The notes under the pieces were generated by a model. The model saw nothing but the letters and a program-made list of their open reading frames with translations, did no database searches and had not been told where the DNA came from. Positions 16,900 through 25,588 of a DNA stretch of 26,123 nt are shown here, in pieces. The stretch lies in the NCBI GenBank assembly GCA_021793855.1, contig JAJYRY010000005.1, positions 1 through 26,123 of the forward strand. Reading direction: 5' to 3'. Each line of letters opens with the position of its first letter. Within the stretch, counting starts at the first letter, position 1. A program made the translations under genes and the position numbers. Source of the DNA: Thermoplasmata archaeon (GTDB taxonomy: Archaea; Thermoplasmatota; Thermoplasmata; Thermoplasmatales; GCA-001856825).

Positions 16900-17772
16900 A
16901 TGCACCCATCTTCATTTGAATATTTTGCTCCAACCAAAATGGAAGAGGCGCTGGAACTCCTTTCAAAATACGGTGAGGAAGCAAGGATAATGGCAGGAGG
17001 GCAGAGCCTCATCCCACTCTTGAAATTGAGGATTGCAGCATACTCTTACGTCATAGATATCTCAAGGGTGGAGGGACTGAACAAGATCAGGGAAACAGGA
17101 GATTTTCTGGAAATAGGGGCTCTAACTACAGTGAATGAACTCGAAGAAAATGAACTTGTAAAGGAAAAGTACAGGATACTACACGAGGCTGCATTCCAGA
17201 TCGCAGACCCACTTGTAAGGAACAGAGGAACGGTTGGAGGTAACATTTCACACGGTGATCCTTCAAACGACTTGCCTGCTGTCGCAATAGCCACGAAGGC
17301 TAAGTTGGAAATAGTCGGAAAGAAGGGGAAACGTGTCGTTGATGCCGACTCTTTCATAACCGATTCCTTCACAACGTCATTGGAAGAGGGTGAGATCCTT
17401 GGCAAAGTACTCTTACCAATACCGAAAGTCAGTTCCGGGGGGTGCTACATTAAGCAGAAGAAGAGTGCAGGTGATTTTTCAGTTGCAGCAGTCGCCGTAA
17501 ATCTCTTACTCGCAGAAGACGAGACAGTCGAGAGCGCTGGAATTGGTCTTACTTCCGTCGCACCAAAACCAACCAGAGCAAATAAGGCAGAAAGATACAT
17601 TGAAGGAAAAAAGATAAACGACTCAGTTGCGAGGGAGGCAGCTAGAATAATAGTTTCGGAAGCAGAACCCTCTACTGATTTTTACGGTTCGGCGGATTAC
17701 AAGAGGAAAGTTCTCGGTCGGATAGCCGAGGAGGCTATAAACTTAGCATTTGAGAGGGGGTTGGTGAGATAG
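16900..17772 (+). CDS. coxM: Molybdenum hydroxylase FAD-binding medium subunit (CoxM family)
   Basis: This subunit carries FAD and passes electrons from the iron-sulfur clusters to the final acceptor in xanthine-oxidase-family enzymes. The 290 residues are standard. AGGQSLIPLLKLR (about 32-44) and TVGGNISHGDPSNDLPA (about 112-128) are the two FAD-binding motifs of the family, preceded by the FEYFAPTKMEEAL opening. The C-terminal CoxM domain occupies about 180-285. It opens a tight operon: the small-subunit ATG follows its TAG with no gap. The symbol follows family usage and does not imply CO oxidation, since the large subunit lacks the CO dehydrogenase loop. Confidence 0.94.
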   Translation: MHPSSFEYFAPTKMEEALELLSKYGEEARIMAGGQSLIPLLKLRIAAYSYVIDISRVEGLNKIRETGDFLEIGALTTVNELEENELVKEKYRILHEAAFQIADPLVRNRGTVGGNISHGDPSNDLPAVAIATKAKLEIVGKKGKRVVDADSFITDSFTTSLEEGEILGKVLLPIPKVSSGGCYIKQKKSAGDFSVAAVAVNLLLAEDETVESAGIGLTSVAPKPTRANKAERYIEGKKINDSVAREAARIIVSEAEPSTDFYGSADYKRKVLGRIAEEAINLAFERGLVR

Positions 17773-18279
17773 ATGAAAATAGTCAAGATTAGAACAAGGG
17801 TAAATGGAAAGGACATACATTCCGAGGTTGAACCCAGAGAGTTATTGGTACATTTTTTAAGGGAGAATCTGGGTCTAACCGGAGTGCATGTTGGCTGTGA
17901 CACGTCAAATTGCGGTGCATGCACTGTTCTGATAGACGGAAAAGCTGTTAAGTCTTGCACGATGCTTGCCGTTCAGGCGGATAGAAGGGATGTTACTACA
18001 ATAGAAGGTATTTCAAAAAACGACGAACTACATCCGTTGCAAAAAGCATTCCTAGAAAAGCATGGCTTGCAATGCGGATATTGTACCTCGGGGATGATTC
18101 TCACTTCGTACTGGCTTCTAAAGAATAACAAAAATCCAACTGAAGAGGAAATACGAAAAAATCTTTCGGGGAACTTGTGCAGATGTACAGGCTACCAGAG
18201 CATAATTGAATCCGTGAAGTATGGCGCTCAACTTTTGAAAGAGAAGGAGAAGGAAGAACAACAAATTGAGGTGAGATGA
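17773..18279 (+). CDS. coxS: Molybdenum hydroxylase [2Fe-2S] small subunit (CoxS family)
   Basis: This electron-transfer subunit has two [2Fe-2S] clusters linking the molybdenum site to FAD. The 168 residues show a plant-ferredoxin-type domain with cysteines in GCDTSNCGACTV and KSC (about 46-66), then a helical domain with CGYCTSGM and NLCRCTGYQS (about 103-143). All eight expected cysteines are visible. The ATG follows the coxM stop directly, with GGTGAG (17763-17768) as Shine-Dalgarno, and the gene ends in an ATGA overlap with coxL. The charged C-terminal tail (KEKEKEEQQ) is longer than strictly needed and probably disordered. Confidence 0.95.
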   Translation: MKIVKIRTRVNGKDIHSEVEPRELLVHFLRENLGLTGVHVGCDTSNCGACTVLIDGKAVKSCTMLAVQADRRDVTTIEGISKNDELHPLQKAFLEKHGLQCGYCTSGMILTSYWLLKNNKNPTEEEIRKNLSGNLCRCTGYQSIIESVKYGAQLLKEKEKEEQQIEVR

Positions 18280-20330
18280 GTATGCCTACCATCGACTGGA
18301 ATGATAGAGAGTTGGAGTACGATTCCTCCAGATTTGTGAAAGGTGCCGGACACTTCGTGGACGACATAAAAATTCCAGGTATGCTGTTTATGACTGTTTT
18401 GAGGAGTCCCTACGCTAGGGCAAGAATAATCAGCCTAAAGGGAGGAATCAGCAGCAAGGATCTAGGTGCAAAGATCGCTTCTGTAGGGGAAGGAGCTAGC
18501 GAGGGGGAAGCTTCCTCAGTTGAACCCATATTTGCTAATGGTTTTGTGAACTACGTTGGACAGCCTGTCGCTGCTGTTTTTGCAGGGGATAGATACAAGT
18601 CCGAAGATCTTCTAGATTCAGTAGAAGTAGATTATGAACCTCTTAAACCCGTGGTCACTATGGACGAAGCACTTTCCTCGCCGCCTATCCACAAAGGAAT
18701 GAAGAGTAACATTCTTTCAGAGGCAGTCAAAGGACATGATTTTCCAGATCCCTCTTCTCCTATAGTACTCGAAGACACACTAGAAAATGATAGAATATCA
18801 ACAAATCCAATAGAACCAAGGGGATTGGTTGCAAGCTTTGAAGGAGGAGTACTAAATGTATGGGCTTCTACTCAGGCTGTGCACAGTGTCAAGAACGGAC
18901 TTGCAGAGACGCTCGGTTTGAGCAAAGACAAAGTGAGGGTAATGCAGGCAGACACGGGAGGAGCATTCGGCTCGAAAGGAGGTATTTACCCTGAATACGC
19001 AATTGCATCATTTGCGTCCATGAAGTATGGAAAGCCTGTGAAGTGGATCGAGACAAGACGGGAGCATCTGACCTCAACAAACCCGGGGAGGGGAGTCAGA
19101 GGAAAAGTGAAAATATTTTCGGAGAAGAACGGGAAGATTACGGGGATGAAGGGGGAAATAATGGTGGATGCAGGCGCCTATGGATCAGGGTCAGGAGGCT
19201 TCTCTGTACCTTTTATCGAATCCATGATGACGGGCGCATACGCCATCGAAAAGGCATTTGTCACTGGAAAAGCACTTTTAACAAACAAGGTTCCTCAGGG
19301 ACCATACAGGGGTGCTGGTAGACCTGAAGCATCGTTCTTCATCGAAAGGATGCTCGACCTGCTTGCAGACGAACTGAAAATGGATCCAGCCGATGTGCGA
19401 CTACTGAATATGAGCGATAAACCATTCAATTCTCCACTTGGAATGAAGATAGATGCAGCGAGGCCATTCTTTGAAACAGCAATAAAGGAGCTAGAATACA
19501 GGAGGGAGGCGAAACTTGCAAAAGGGGTTGGGCTGTCATTTTTTGTGCTCGTACCAGGAACCTACACCGGTGAGAGTGCAAGGGTGATAGTCAAGGATGG
19601 AAGGATTGGTGTCTGGTTGGGAGGAAATAGTCACGGACAGGGGCATGAAACGTTCATTAGGACACTCATAAATGAGGAGCTGGATGTCTCGAAAGAACTT
19701 GTCACGGTTTACAGGGGAGATACCAGCGTGACAAGGGATGGAGAAGGTGCCTGGGGTAGCAGATCTGCAATACTGGTTGGAGCAGCAATAGTCGCAATTT
19801 GCAAAAAGTTGAGAACGGATGTAGAGAAGGAATTTGGAAGCTACTCTTCCGAATCCCTGTTATCTGGGAACTACGATGAATATGTCTTTGACGAGAAACC
19901 TTTCTCACTAACCTCTTTTGGAGCAAACTTAGCAACCGTGGAAATAGGCCGATTTGGCACTGTAAGAGTCAAGAAATGTAACGCCTACTATGATGTTGGT
20001 CGCGCTCTTAACAGGGATATGGTCCTAGGGCAGATCCACGGCGGAATGGCACAGGGCATCGGTCAGACTCTCCACGAGGGTCTGTTCTATAGCGAAGACG
20101 GACAGCTTATCACTTCAAGCATCTCAGACGCAGGTGTTCCTCTAGCCGAAGATCTTCCGAATTTCGGGGTCAAGATAGCAGAAAATAGGTCTTCACTTCC
20201 GCACGGTGCAAAAGGTCTCGGAGAAGCTCCAACAATCGGTGTTCCCACCGCACTGATAAGAGCTGTGGAGAAAGCGAGCGGCAAGAGGTTGAGAAAGACT
20301 CCAGTCATGCCTGAAGATCTGATGGAGTAG
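18276..20330 (+). CDS. coxL: Molybdenum hydroxylase catalytic large subunit, form II (aldehyde/aromatic oxidoreductase type)
   Basis: The catalytic subunit binds molybdopterin cytosine dinucleotide. Its 684 residues are somewhat shorter than the typical 750-800. GGAFGSKGG (near 228-236) and GQGHETF (near 454) contact the cofactor, and Glu650 in GLGEAP is the expected catalytic base. The active-site loop is PYRGAGR (343-349), the form-II signature, not the AYRCSFR loop whose Cys carries the Mo-Cu centre of true CO dehydrogenase. The substrate is therefore more likely an aldehyde, a purine or an N-heterocycle. Archaeal relatives in Sulfolobus oxidise glyceraldehyde, a reasonable but unproven candidate. 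The start overlaps the coxS stop (ATGA) and has a GAGGTG Shine-Dalgarno. The gene ends 5 nt from the convergent mocA. Confidence 0.93.
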   Translation: MSMPTIDWNDRELEYDSSRFVKGAGHFVDDIKIPGMLFMTVLRSPYARARIISLKGGISSKDLGAKIASVGEGASEGEASSVEPIFANGFVNYVGQPVAAVFAGDRYKSEDLLDSVEVDYEPLKPVVTMDEALSSPPIHKGMKSNILSEAVKGHDFPDPSSPIVLEDTLENDRISTNPIEPRGLVASFEGGVLNVWASTQAVHSVKNGLAETLGLSKDKVRVMQADTGGAFGSKGGIYPEYAIASFASMKYGKPVKWIETRREHLTSTNPGRGVRGKVKIFSEKNGKITGMKGEIMVDAGAYGSGSGGFSVPFIESMMTGAYAIEKAFVTGKALLTNKVPQGPYRGAGRPEASFFIERMLDLLADELKMDPADVRLLNMSDKPFNSPLGMKIDAARPFFETAIKELEYRREAKLAKGVGLSFFVLVPGTYTGESARVIVKDGRIGVWLGGNSHGQGHETFIRTLINEELDVSKELVTVYRGDTSVTRDGEGAWGSRSAILVGAAIVAICKKLRTDVEKEFGSYSSESLLSGNYDEYVFDEKPFSLTSFGANLATVEIGRFGTVRVKKCNAYYDVGRALNRDMVLGQIHGGMAQGIGQTLHEGLFYSEDGQLITSSISDAGVPLAEDLPNFGVKIAENRSSLPHGAKGLGEAPTIGVPTALIRAVEKASGKRLRKTPVMPEDLME

Positions 20331-20335
20331 TTGAT

Positions 20336-20944
20336 TTATTCATTCTCTTTCAATTTTTTTTCAATAATTGGTACGTCTTCGATAGAATCAATGTCGAGTA
20401 GGTGACTGGGTTCGATCTCGACTCTCAGGACGTTACCAATGTGTGAATTTGCCAAATCTCTGGCTCCTCTGTCTCCACTAAGTTTAATCAATTTGTCAAA
20501 GTAGCCAGAAGGGAAAATAATGGGATTTCTAACCTCTCCATCTACAGAACAAGCAACAATTTTGGTCGGATCTCCTAAAAATTCGTCGGTCATCTTTTTT
20601 ATGTCATCTAGGGTTAAAAGGGGTTGATCAGCCAACAATATTAGTATTCCCGACGCTTCTTTCCGGAGACAAATTGTCCCAAGTGCAATCGATTTCCCTA
20701 TTCCTAGCGAAGTCTGCTTGTTCAGTATTTTTTCAATATGGTTTCCTAGAATGTCGTCAAGATCAGTATTGGAAATGACGACCGCAGTTTTACAAAATTT
20801 AAAACCTGAAAGGGCCAGAAGGGTTCTCTCCAGAACACTTTTTCCGTTGATTTTGAAAAGCAATTTGTTGCTACCGAATCTTGAAGAGTCACCTGCAGCG
20901 AGAACAAGGGCCGCGATTTTGGTACTGTTCTTCCTTTCTCTCAT
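20336..20944 (-). CDS. mocA: Molybdenum cofactor cytidylyltransferase, MocA-like
   Basis: This would transfer CMP from CTP to molybdopterin, making the MCD cofactor used by CoxL. The 202-residue nucleotidyltransferase has the nucleotide-binding LAAGDSSRFGSNK motif at about 14-26, LLADQPLL near 102 (usually GDQP), RNPIIFP near 137 and GDRGARDL near 154, matching MocA rather than the GTP-using MobA. It is translated from an ATGA overlap with coxG and is convergent with coxL. The replacement of the usual Gly before Asp-Gln-Pro by Ala is a minor variation. Role assigned by motif and by its place in the island. Confidence 0.88.
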   Translation of the reverse strand: MRERKNSTKIAALVLAAGDSSRFGSNKLLFKINGKSVLERTLLALSGFKFCKTAVVISNTDLDDILGNHIEKILNKQTSLGIGKSIALGTICLRKEASGILILLADQPLLTLDDIKKMTDEFLGDPTKIVACSVDGEVRNPIIFPSGYFDKLIKLSGDRGARDLANSHIGNVLRVEIEPSHLLDIDSIEDVPIIEKKLKENE

Positions 20945-21378
20945 TTTTCGAATGCCTTTCTGAAAGAATCGGTCAGTACTGATATGTAATTTTCTGCAGT
21001 GCTGTTAATCACTCTTGCACCCATAGTAGCTATCATCCCTCCTATGTTCAAATTTACAGTCCACTTTACAAGGGTACTACTCCCTAAATCCACAAGCTTG
21101 TAGTTTGCCTTTAAATCAAGAGAGCCTGTCGTGCCAGATCCCCTGGCATAGATATCTATATTCTCACCCTCTGTAATTTGCTTCAACTCTAAGAGCAAAT
21201 TGAATTTTCCCTTGATGGCAGACTTTCCTGCTTTCACAACCAACTTTGAAGATATTTCATTCAACTTCTCAGCTGACTGAACCTCAGGAATGATAGAAGT
21301 AACTTGGTCAATGTCGGATATGAAGGAAGAAACAGTTCGCCTATCCGATTTAACTTCAAATTCCCCTTTGAGTTCCAT
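20941..21378 (-). CDS. coxG: CoxG-like SRPBCC-fold accessory protein
   Basis: A 145-residue protein of the START/SRPBCC fold, matching the CoxG family that accompanies molybdenum hydroxylases and is thought to help assembly or membrane attachment. The typical opening (GEFEVKSDRRTVSSFISD) and the glycine-containing strand (YARGSGTTGSLDLKANY) are visible. The C-terminal helix, NSTAENYISVLTDSFRKAF, closes the hydrophobic pocket. It is the first gene of a two-gene operon with mocA and is divergent from xdhC across 104 nt. An AT-rich stretch (minus AAAATTAA, about 21414-21407) may be its promoter. Confidence 0.87.
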   Translation of the reverse strand: MELKGEFEVKSDRRTVSSFISDIDQVTSIIPEVQSAEKLNEISSKLVVKAGKSAIKGKFNLLLELKQITEGENIDIYARGSGTTGSLDLKANYKLVDLGSSTLVKWTVNLNIGGMIATMGARVINSTAENYISVLTDSFRKAFEK

Positions 21379-21454
21379 ATATTTCCGAGTAAGGTAAACA
21401 AATCCATTAATTTTACTGACTGAGATCTTGTGATGCGCTTAACGAGAAAAATGA

Positions 21455-21462
21455 TTTATATA
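21455..21462 (+). promoter_or_regulatory. TATA box of xdhC
   Basis: A perfect TTTATATA lies 20 nt before the TTG start at 21483. With no Shine-Dalgarno present, it supports both this start and a leaderless transcript. Confidence 0.65.
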
Positions 21463-21482
21463 GAATTAGATTCCAAATACCA

Positions 21483-22322
21483 TTGAACAATTGGGAATTT
21501 CCTCAGATTGCTTTTGATCTCGTGAAGAAGGGTGAAGCATTTGTAGTGGCGACTGTAGTCAAAGTTTCAGGCTCTTCGATTGGCAAACCGGGTTTCAAAG
21601 AAGTAATCTCGAGTAAGGGTGAAGTCCTTTACGGCACTCTTGGGGGAGCCTGCCCCGACTCTGCTATAGTAGAGAAGGCAAAAGAGGTTCTTAGCACGGG
21701 GAATGCGAGAACGATAAAGGTATTTCTGGAGAATCCGGAAGAGACTATAGTGGGAATGAGAGAGAACAAGGAAGACGAAATACACGTTGAAACAAACTGC
21801 GGAGGTATAATGGACATTTACCTGGAACCTTATAGGAGAAATGAGAGACTGGTGATCGTTGGTCAAGGAGGAAGAGATGAAATAGAAGACGGCCTCATAA
21901 CACTTGGAAAATCTATTGGAATGAACGTTACGCTCATCGACCCAAATCCAATGGTCACTTCTCAGCCAGATGTGACGATCGACCCTGTCAATTCGCCACT
22001 GAGTGATTTTGATTTCAATGAAGATGATTTTGTGGTTGTTCTTACAAAAGGAGCTAGAGATCTCCAAGTGCTGGAGGAAATCTCGAAACACAAGGTGCGT
22101 TATGTAGGTCTTCTGGCAAGCAAGAAGAGGATAAAGTCCGATTTCGATTCACTCGAGGCGAAAGGAGTCTCGAAAGAATTCTTGACTTCCATTCACGCAC
22201 CTATCGGTATAGATTTAGGTGCAATCACACCAGCAGAGATCTCACTCAGTATAATTTCAGAAGTAGTCTCTATCAGGAGAAAGCAGCAAGATCAAAAATC
22301 AATGAGTGCGAACGTTACCTGA
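21483..22322 (+). CDS. xdhC: XdhC/CoxI-family molybdenum hydroxylase maturation factor
   Basis: XdhC-type proteins bind the molybdenum cofactor and help its sulfuration and insertion into xanthine-dehydrogenase-family enzymes. The 279 residues contain an N-terminal XdhC/CoxI domain (about 8-115), with the VVKVSGSSIGKPG and GTLGGACPDSAIVEKA motifs and a conserved NCGG, and a C-terminal Rossmann domain (about 120-260) beginning LVIVGQGG and containing LTKGARD and YVGLLASKKR. The start is TTG 21483, fixed by the promoter geometry. Its last 24 nt overlap the end of the gene on the opposite strand. Confidence 0.92.
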   Translation: MNNWEFPQIAFDLVKKGEAFVVATVVKVSGSSIGKPGFKEVISSKGEVLYGTLGGACPDSAIVEKAKEVLSTGNARTIKVFLENPEETIVGMRENKEDEIHVETNCGGIMDIYLEPYRRNERLVIVGQGGRDEIEDGLITLGKSIGMNVTLIDPNPMVTSQPDVTIDPVNSPLSDFDFNEDDFVVVLTKGARDLQVLEEISKHKVRYVGLLASKKRIKSDFDSLEAKGVSKEFLTSIHAPIGIDLGAITPAEISLSIISEVVSIRRKQQDQKSMSANVT

Positions 22323-23330
22323 ATTTTTTAAGTTCGTTCCGCTGTTAGAGGTATCGTAATTCCAAAACATTCCACCGTATCCGAGGCCCGCTATTTCCCT
22401 CTTTGTTGGAATTTCTCCAGCCATCATTCTGGTAAACATGACATCTATCGAGTTGAACTCGCTATACCTAATTCCCCCAGCGGATATTCCAAATAAGGGG
22501 AGACCTTTCCAGATTGACAGAATTGTCATCGTAGTCGGCTTCATAGGAATCCCATATGACAAGACTCTTGCTCCAAGTTTTCTAATTGTTCCAGGAGTTT
22601 GATCGGTTGGATCTACTGACATACCTCCGGTGACAATTATCGCCTCAGCACCAGATTCCCTAGCTTTCATTATTGCCTGTATCTCCTTTTCACTATCATC
22701 CGGAACTATTTCTTTGTAAACAATTTTCCATCCGTATTTGTCACATTTTCTTTTTACAATTCCGAAGTATTCGTCCTTTTTTCTCTTCTCATATATTTCG
22801 GTTCCAGTTATAACCAGTCCCACCTTCGAAAGTTTGAATGGCTTAACACTCACCATCCCTCTTGATGCGAGTTTTACCACTTTTTTCATCTCTCCTTTGC
22901 TGATTGCCAAGGGGACGACATCTATGGCTCCAACTATTTCACCCATACCCACTGCCAAGTTTTCACTCTTTGAAATAAGTAAGACGCTTTGGTTCGTGTT
23001 AAAATCAGTCAACTTTTTACGGTCAATCTTGAGAATTCCGGGAACCTTCGAAGTCAAGAAAGCAATTCCGTGCTTTCCTTGAACCGGTTCAGTGGTTTCG
23101 TCAGAGAGCGCTACAGCTATCTCTGAAGAAATCTGCCATTCATAAACCAGATTGTCTTTTTTACTCTCAATCCAAACTCTATAAACTCCAGAATCTTTCA
23201 ATTTGGCGACATCCGCCTTAGTTATCACGTGACCTCGTTCTAGAAGGGTGCTTGACTCCCTGAGAGTTACCAGAGTAGTGTCATAAGCCAAGACTTTGCC
23301 CACCCCATCTTCTGTTGGAACTTTCTTCAC
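22299..23330 (-). CDS. Molybdopterin-binding protein (MoeA/MogA-like MPT-binding domain)
   Basis: The 343-residue product carries a MoCF/MPT-binding domain at about residues 165-310, with LVITGTEIY, VTGGMSVDPTDQTP and GIPMKPTTM, the motifs of MogA/MoeA-type proteins. The flanking N-terminal half is divergent from canonical MoeA, and the total is shorter than the usual 400 or more residues. Such proteins occur beside molybdenum hydroxylases and probably handle molybdopterin or its adenylate before cytidylylation. The GTG start at 23330 has no clear Shine-Dalgarno; an ATG at 23340 is out of frame. The nearest AT box (about 23381-23390) is shared with the divergent propeller gene and lies some 50 nt away. 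The C terminus, rich in Asn/Ser, overlaps xdhC on the other strand. Confidence 0.85.
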   Translation of the reverse strand: MKKVPTEDGVGKVLAYDTTLVTLRESSTLLERGHVITKADVAKLKDSGVYRVWIESKKDNLVYEWQISSEIAVALSDETTEPVQGKHGIAFLTSKVPGILKIDRKKLTDFNTNQSVLLISKSENLAVGMGEIVGAIDVVPLAISKGEMKKVVKLASRGMVSVKPFKLSKVGLVITGTEIYEKRKKDEYFGIVKRKCDKYGWKIVYKEIVPDDSEKEIQAIMKARESGAEAIIVTGGMSVDPTDQTPGTIRKLGARVLSYGIPMKPTTMTILSIWKGLPLFGISAGGIRYSEFNSIDVMFTRMMAGEIPTKREIAGLGYGGMFWNYDTSNSGTNLKNSGNVRTH

Positions 23331-23360
23331 TATTCTTCATCTACGTTCACAGGCAAATAG

Positions 23361-23377
23361 TTACCTGATTTAGGTAA
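23361..23377. promoter_or_regulatory. Inverted repeat in the divergent promoter region
   Basis: TTACCT-gattt-AGGTAA is a perfect 6-bp inverted repeat with a 5-nt centre. It lies between the start of the molybdopterin-binding gene (23330) and a bidirectional AT box (AATATTTATT, 23381-23390), so a protein bound here could control transcription leftward. The right arm also begins a TTAG-GTAAG-CTAA pattern (23370-23382) that resembles the operator at 15453. Operator function is inferred. Confidence 0.4.
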
Positions 23378-23417
23378 GCTAATATTTATTAATCAGCCTT
23401 GCATAGATTTCCTTGAT

Positions 23418-24518
23418 ATGAAGGATGATACAGTAATTGTTTCTGTTTCCACCGTAAATGGAGCATATTTTTTCAAATCGGACGAGAACAGAAAAAAGTG
23501 GAGCAAGAGCAAACATTTCCTCACTGGAGAGAGCGTCAACAACGTTGCGATGGATGGAAAAGGTCACTTCTATGCATCCACTCTGACTGAGGGAGTATTC
23601 TCATCGAAGGACAAAGGAAAAACTTGGAAATTATCTAACAAGGGTCTTCACGTGAGGAAAGTGTGGACGGTAGAGGCAGATAATCACGAGGACAATGTTC
23701 TGTACGCGGGAACCCAGTATGGTCATCTCTTCAAGTCCAACAACTCTGGAAGCACGTGGGAAGAGGTAACGGGGCTCTATACGGCACCCAACAGAGAGAA
23801 CTGGGGTATTGACTGGGGTTTCGGTACAACGGGACTAACAATCCACACTGTCAAATCCGATCCACGCAAGAAGGGAAGGCTGTATATTGTCGCATCCGGA
23901 AATGGAACGTACAGGAGCGATGATAGTGGAGAGACCTGGAAATCGTTGAAAAATGGAATCATAGATTCTTGTCCAACGCAAAAGGGAGAGTTCCAACCTT
24001 CTATTCCAAACGATGTAGAACACCTAAATCAGGTTCATTCGTGTACACACAAGCTAGCATTATCTCGGTCTAACCCAGAGACGATTTATCAGCAAAATCA
24101 TTGCGGAGTATATGCTTCGACCGACTCGGGAGATAAGTGGAAGGACATCAGTCATTCCAATGAAGTCAGACACGGATTCCCCATAGTGACAGTCGAAGGA
24201 AAGAGGGATTCGTTGTTTGTGATTCCAGCCTACCAGGGCAGCTGCAAGAAACACAACTCGTGCATTCAGCGTCAGATAACGGTGGAAAGGACTGAAGATG
24301 GAGGGAAGACGTGGGAAACATTCAGCGAAGGTTTGCCAAAAGGCAATCACGCTGTGGTTCTACGTGACGGCATGGCTCAAGACTCAATGAAAGAGGCCGG
24401 CATCTATTTCGGGACGACCCACGGGGACTTGTTCGGCTCAACCGATAATGGTGAGACTTGGACTAAAGTGGCAGGTGGGTTGGGAAGAATACAGGGAGTT
24501 TCCGCATTCCTAACATAG
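23418..24518 (+). CDS. Asp-box (BNR-repeat) beta-propeller protein
   Basis: The 366-residue protein has at least six Asp-box motifs (S-x-D-x-G-x-T-W): SSKDKGKTW, KSNNSGSTW, RSDDSGETW, STDSGDKW, TEDGGKTW and STDNGETW, plus a degenerate first one. This gives a six- or seven-bladed sialidase/VPS10-like propeller. It has no signal peptide or membrane segment, so it should be cytoplasmic, unusual for Asp-box proteins. Five Cys lie in the middle and second half. No sialidase catalytic arginine triad was recognised, so glycosidase activity is not supported; a binding or scaffold role is as likely. It is transcribed divergently from the molybdopterin-binding gene, with the AT box at 23381-23393 upstream of the ATG. 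Confidence 0.85.
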   Translation: MKDDTVIVSVSTVNGAYFFKSDENRKKWSKSKHFLTGESVNNVAMDGKGHFYASTLTEGVFSSKDKGKTWKLSNKGLHVRKVWTVEADNHEDNVLYAGTQYGHLFKSNNSGSTWEEVTGLYTAPNRENWGIDWGFGTTGLTIHTVKSDPRKKGRLYIVASGNGTYRSDDSGETWKSLKNGIIDSCPTQKGEFQPSIPNDVEHLNQVHSCTHKLALSRSNPETIYQQNHCGVYASTDSGDKWKDISHSNEVRHGFPIVTVEGKRDSLFVIPAYQGSCKKHNSCIQRQITVERTEDGGKTWETFSEGLPKGNHAVVLRDGMAQDSMKEAGIYFGTTHGDLFGSTDNGETWTKVAGGLGRIQGVSAFLT

Positions 24519-24593
24519 CAAAGTATCAATCTCTGCGAATTCGAATCTCTTGAGATCTGGCAATTCGAGTGTAGAAGATATGAGAGAAAATAG

Positions 24594-24601
24594 TTATTTA
24601 C
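24594..24601 (+). promoter_or_regulatory. TATA box of the dehydratase-like gene
   Basis: TTATTTAC ends 21 nt before the ATG at 24623, consistent with a leaderless monocistronic transcript. Confidence 0.45.
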
Positions 24602-24622
24602 AGATCACATTCTAAGTACCGG

Positions 24623-25588
24623 ATGACGACACTTGCAAAGCCAGAACTGCGTGATGTCTTAAAGGCGGAGAAAGTATTAAGATGTCATTTCTTCCCGAGT
24701 CCAGTAGTAAGAGTGAACCCGGATATTATTCCCTCAGTGACGACTTTCTTAAAACTGGATAACCTTCTTCCAACTTCCTCATTCAAAGTTCGTGGAGCGA
24801 CATACCTGATTTCTCAGCTTAACAGAGAAGAAAAAAATGCAGGTGTCATTGCAGCTTCGACAGGTAATTTCTCGCAGGGTGTAGCCTATGCGTCAAGACT
24901 ATACGGAGTCAAGTCCAGAATAGTCATGCCTGAAAATTCGAATCAAAAGAAGGTGAAGTTCACACAAGACTTAGGAGCCGAAGTAATATTCCATGGGGCA
25001 AAATTTGACGACGCCAGGAAAAAAGCAGAGGAACTAGCTTCGGAAAATGGGTACAGGTATATTCATTCTGCAAATGAACCAATGCTGATCGCTGGAGTGG
25101 GCACTCACACTTTGGAACTGCTTCGCGAGAATCCCGACATTGAGGTGATAATTGTACCAGTAGGTGGGGGGAGTGGAGCTTGTGGTGCGTCGGTTGTGGC
25201 GAAGGCCATAAGCAAAGGGATAGAAGTGATAGGAGTTCAATCAGAAAAATCTCCAGCTGCATTCAGATCTTGGAAAAGTGGAAGGCCTGAATCCGCTGAA
25301 AACAATAGTTATGCTGAGGGTGTGGCAACAGGTGAGAGTTTTGAATACACTCAGTCCATAATGAGAGAATTGCTCGATGATTTCGTCCTTGTCAGAGATG
25401 ACGAGATTAGGAACGCATGGAAACTGCTAGCTGAACGGGCCAAGATGATTCCGGAGTCAGCATCTGCTTCCACTCTCGCTGCTGAACTCAAACTTGCTGA
25501 TCGACTAAAGGGCAGACAAGTTGCTCTTATCATCACCGGAGGTAACTCTCCACAAAGCGAAATCGAGGCCCTACTTGCAAGTGGATGA
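24623..25588 (+). CDS. Threonine/serine dehydratase-like PLP enzyme (fold type II)
   Basis: Fold-type-II PLP enzymes of this group deaminate threonine or serine to 2-oxo acids, or racemise serine. In the 321-residue sequence Lys55 (SFKVRGA) is the expected Schiff-base lysine. ASTGNFSQGVA (about 77-87) is the substrate-binding loop, usually SAGNHAQG. VGGGSGACGA (about 177-186) is the phosphate-binding glycine loop, usually GGGGLISG, and ITGGN near the C terminus contacts the PLP ring nitrogen. It lacks the ACT regulatory domain of biosynthetic threonine dehydratase, so it should not respond to isoleucine. The altered loops mean another hydroxy-amino acid substrate is possible. It is monocistronic. 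Confidence 0.87.
   Translation: MTTLAKPELRDVLKAEKVLRCHFFPSPVVRVNPDIIPSVTTFLKLDNLLPTSSFKVRGATYLISQLNREEKNAGVIAASTGNFSQGVAYASRLYGVKSRIVMPENSNQKKVKFTQDLGAEVIFHGAKFDDARKKAEELASENGYRYIHSANEPMLIAGVGTHTLELLRENPDIEVIIVPVGGGSGACGASVVAKAISKGIEVIGVQSEKSPAAFRSWKSGRPESAENNSYAEGVATGESFEYTQSIMRELLDDFVLVRDDEIRNAWKLLAERAKMIPESASASTLAAELKLADRLKGRQVALIITGGNSPQSEIEALLASG

Noticed and set aside
18276..20330. True aerobic CO dehydrogenase
   Set aside because: The active-site loop is PYRGAGR; the Cys that carries copper in CO dehydrogenase is absent.
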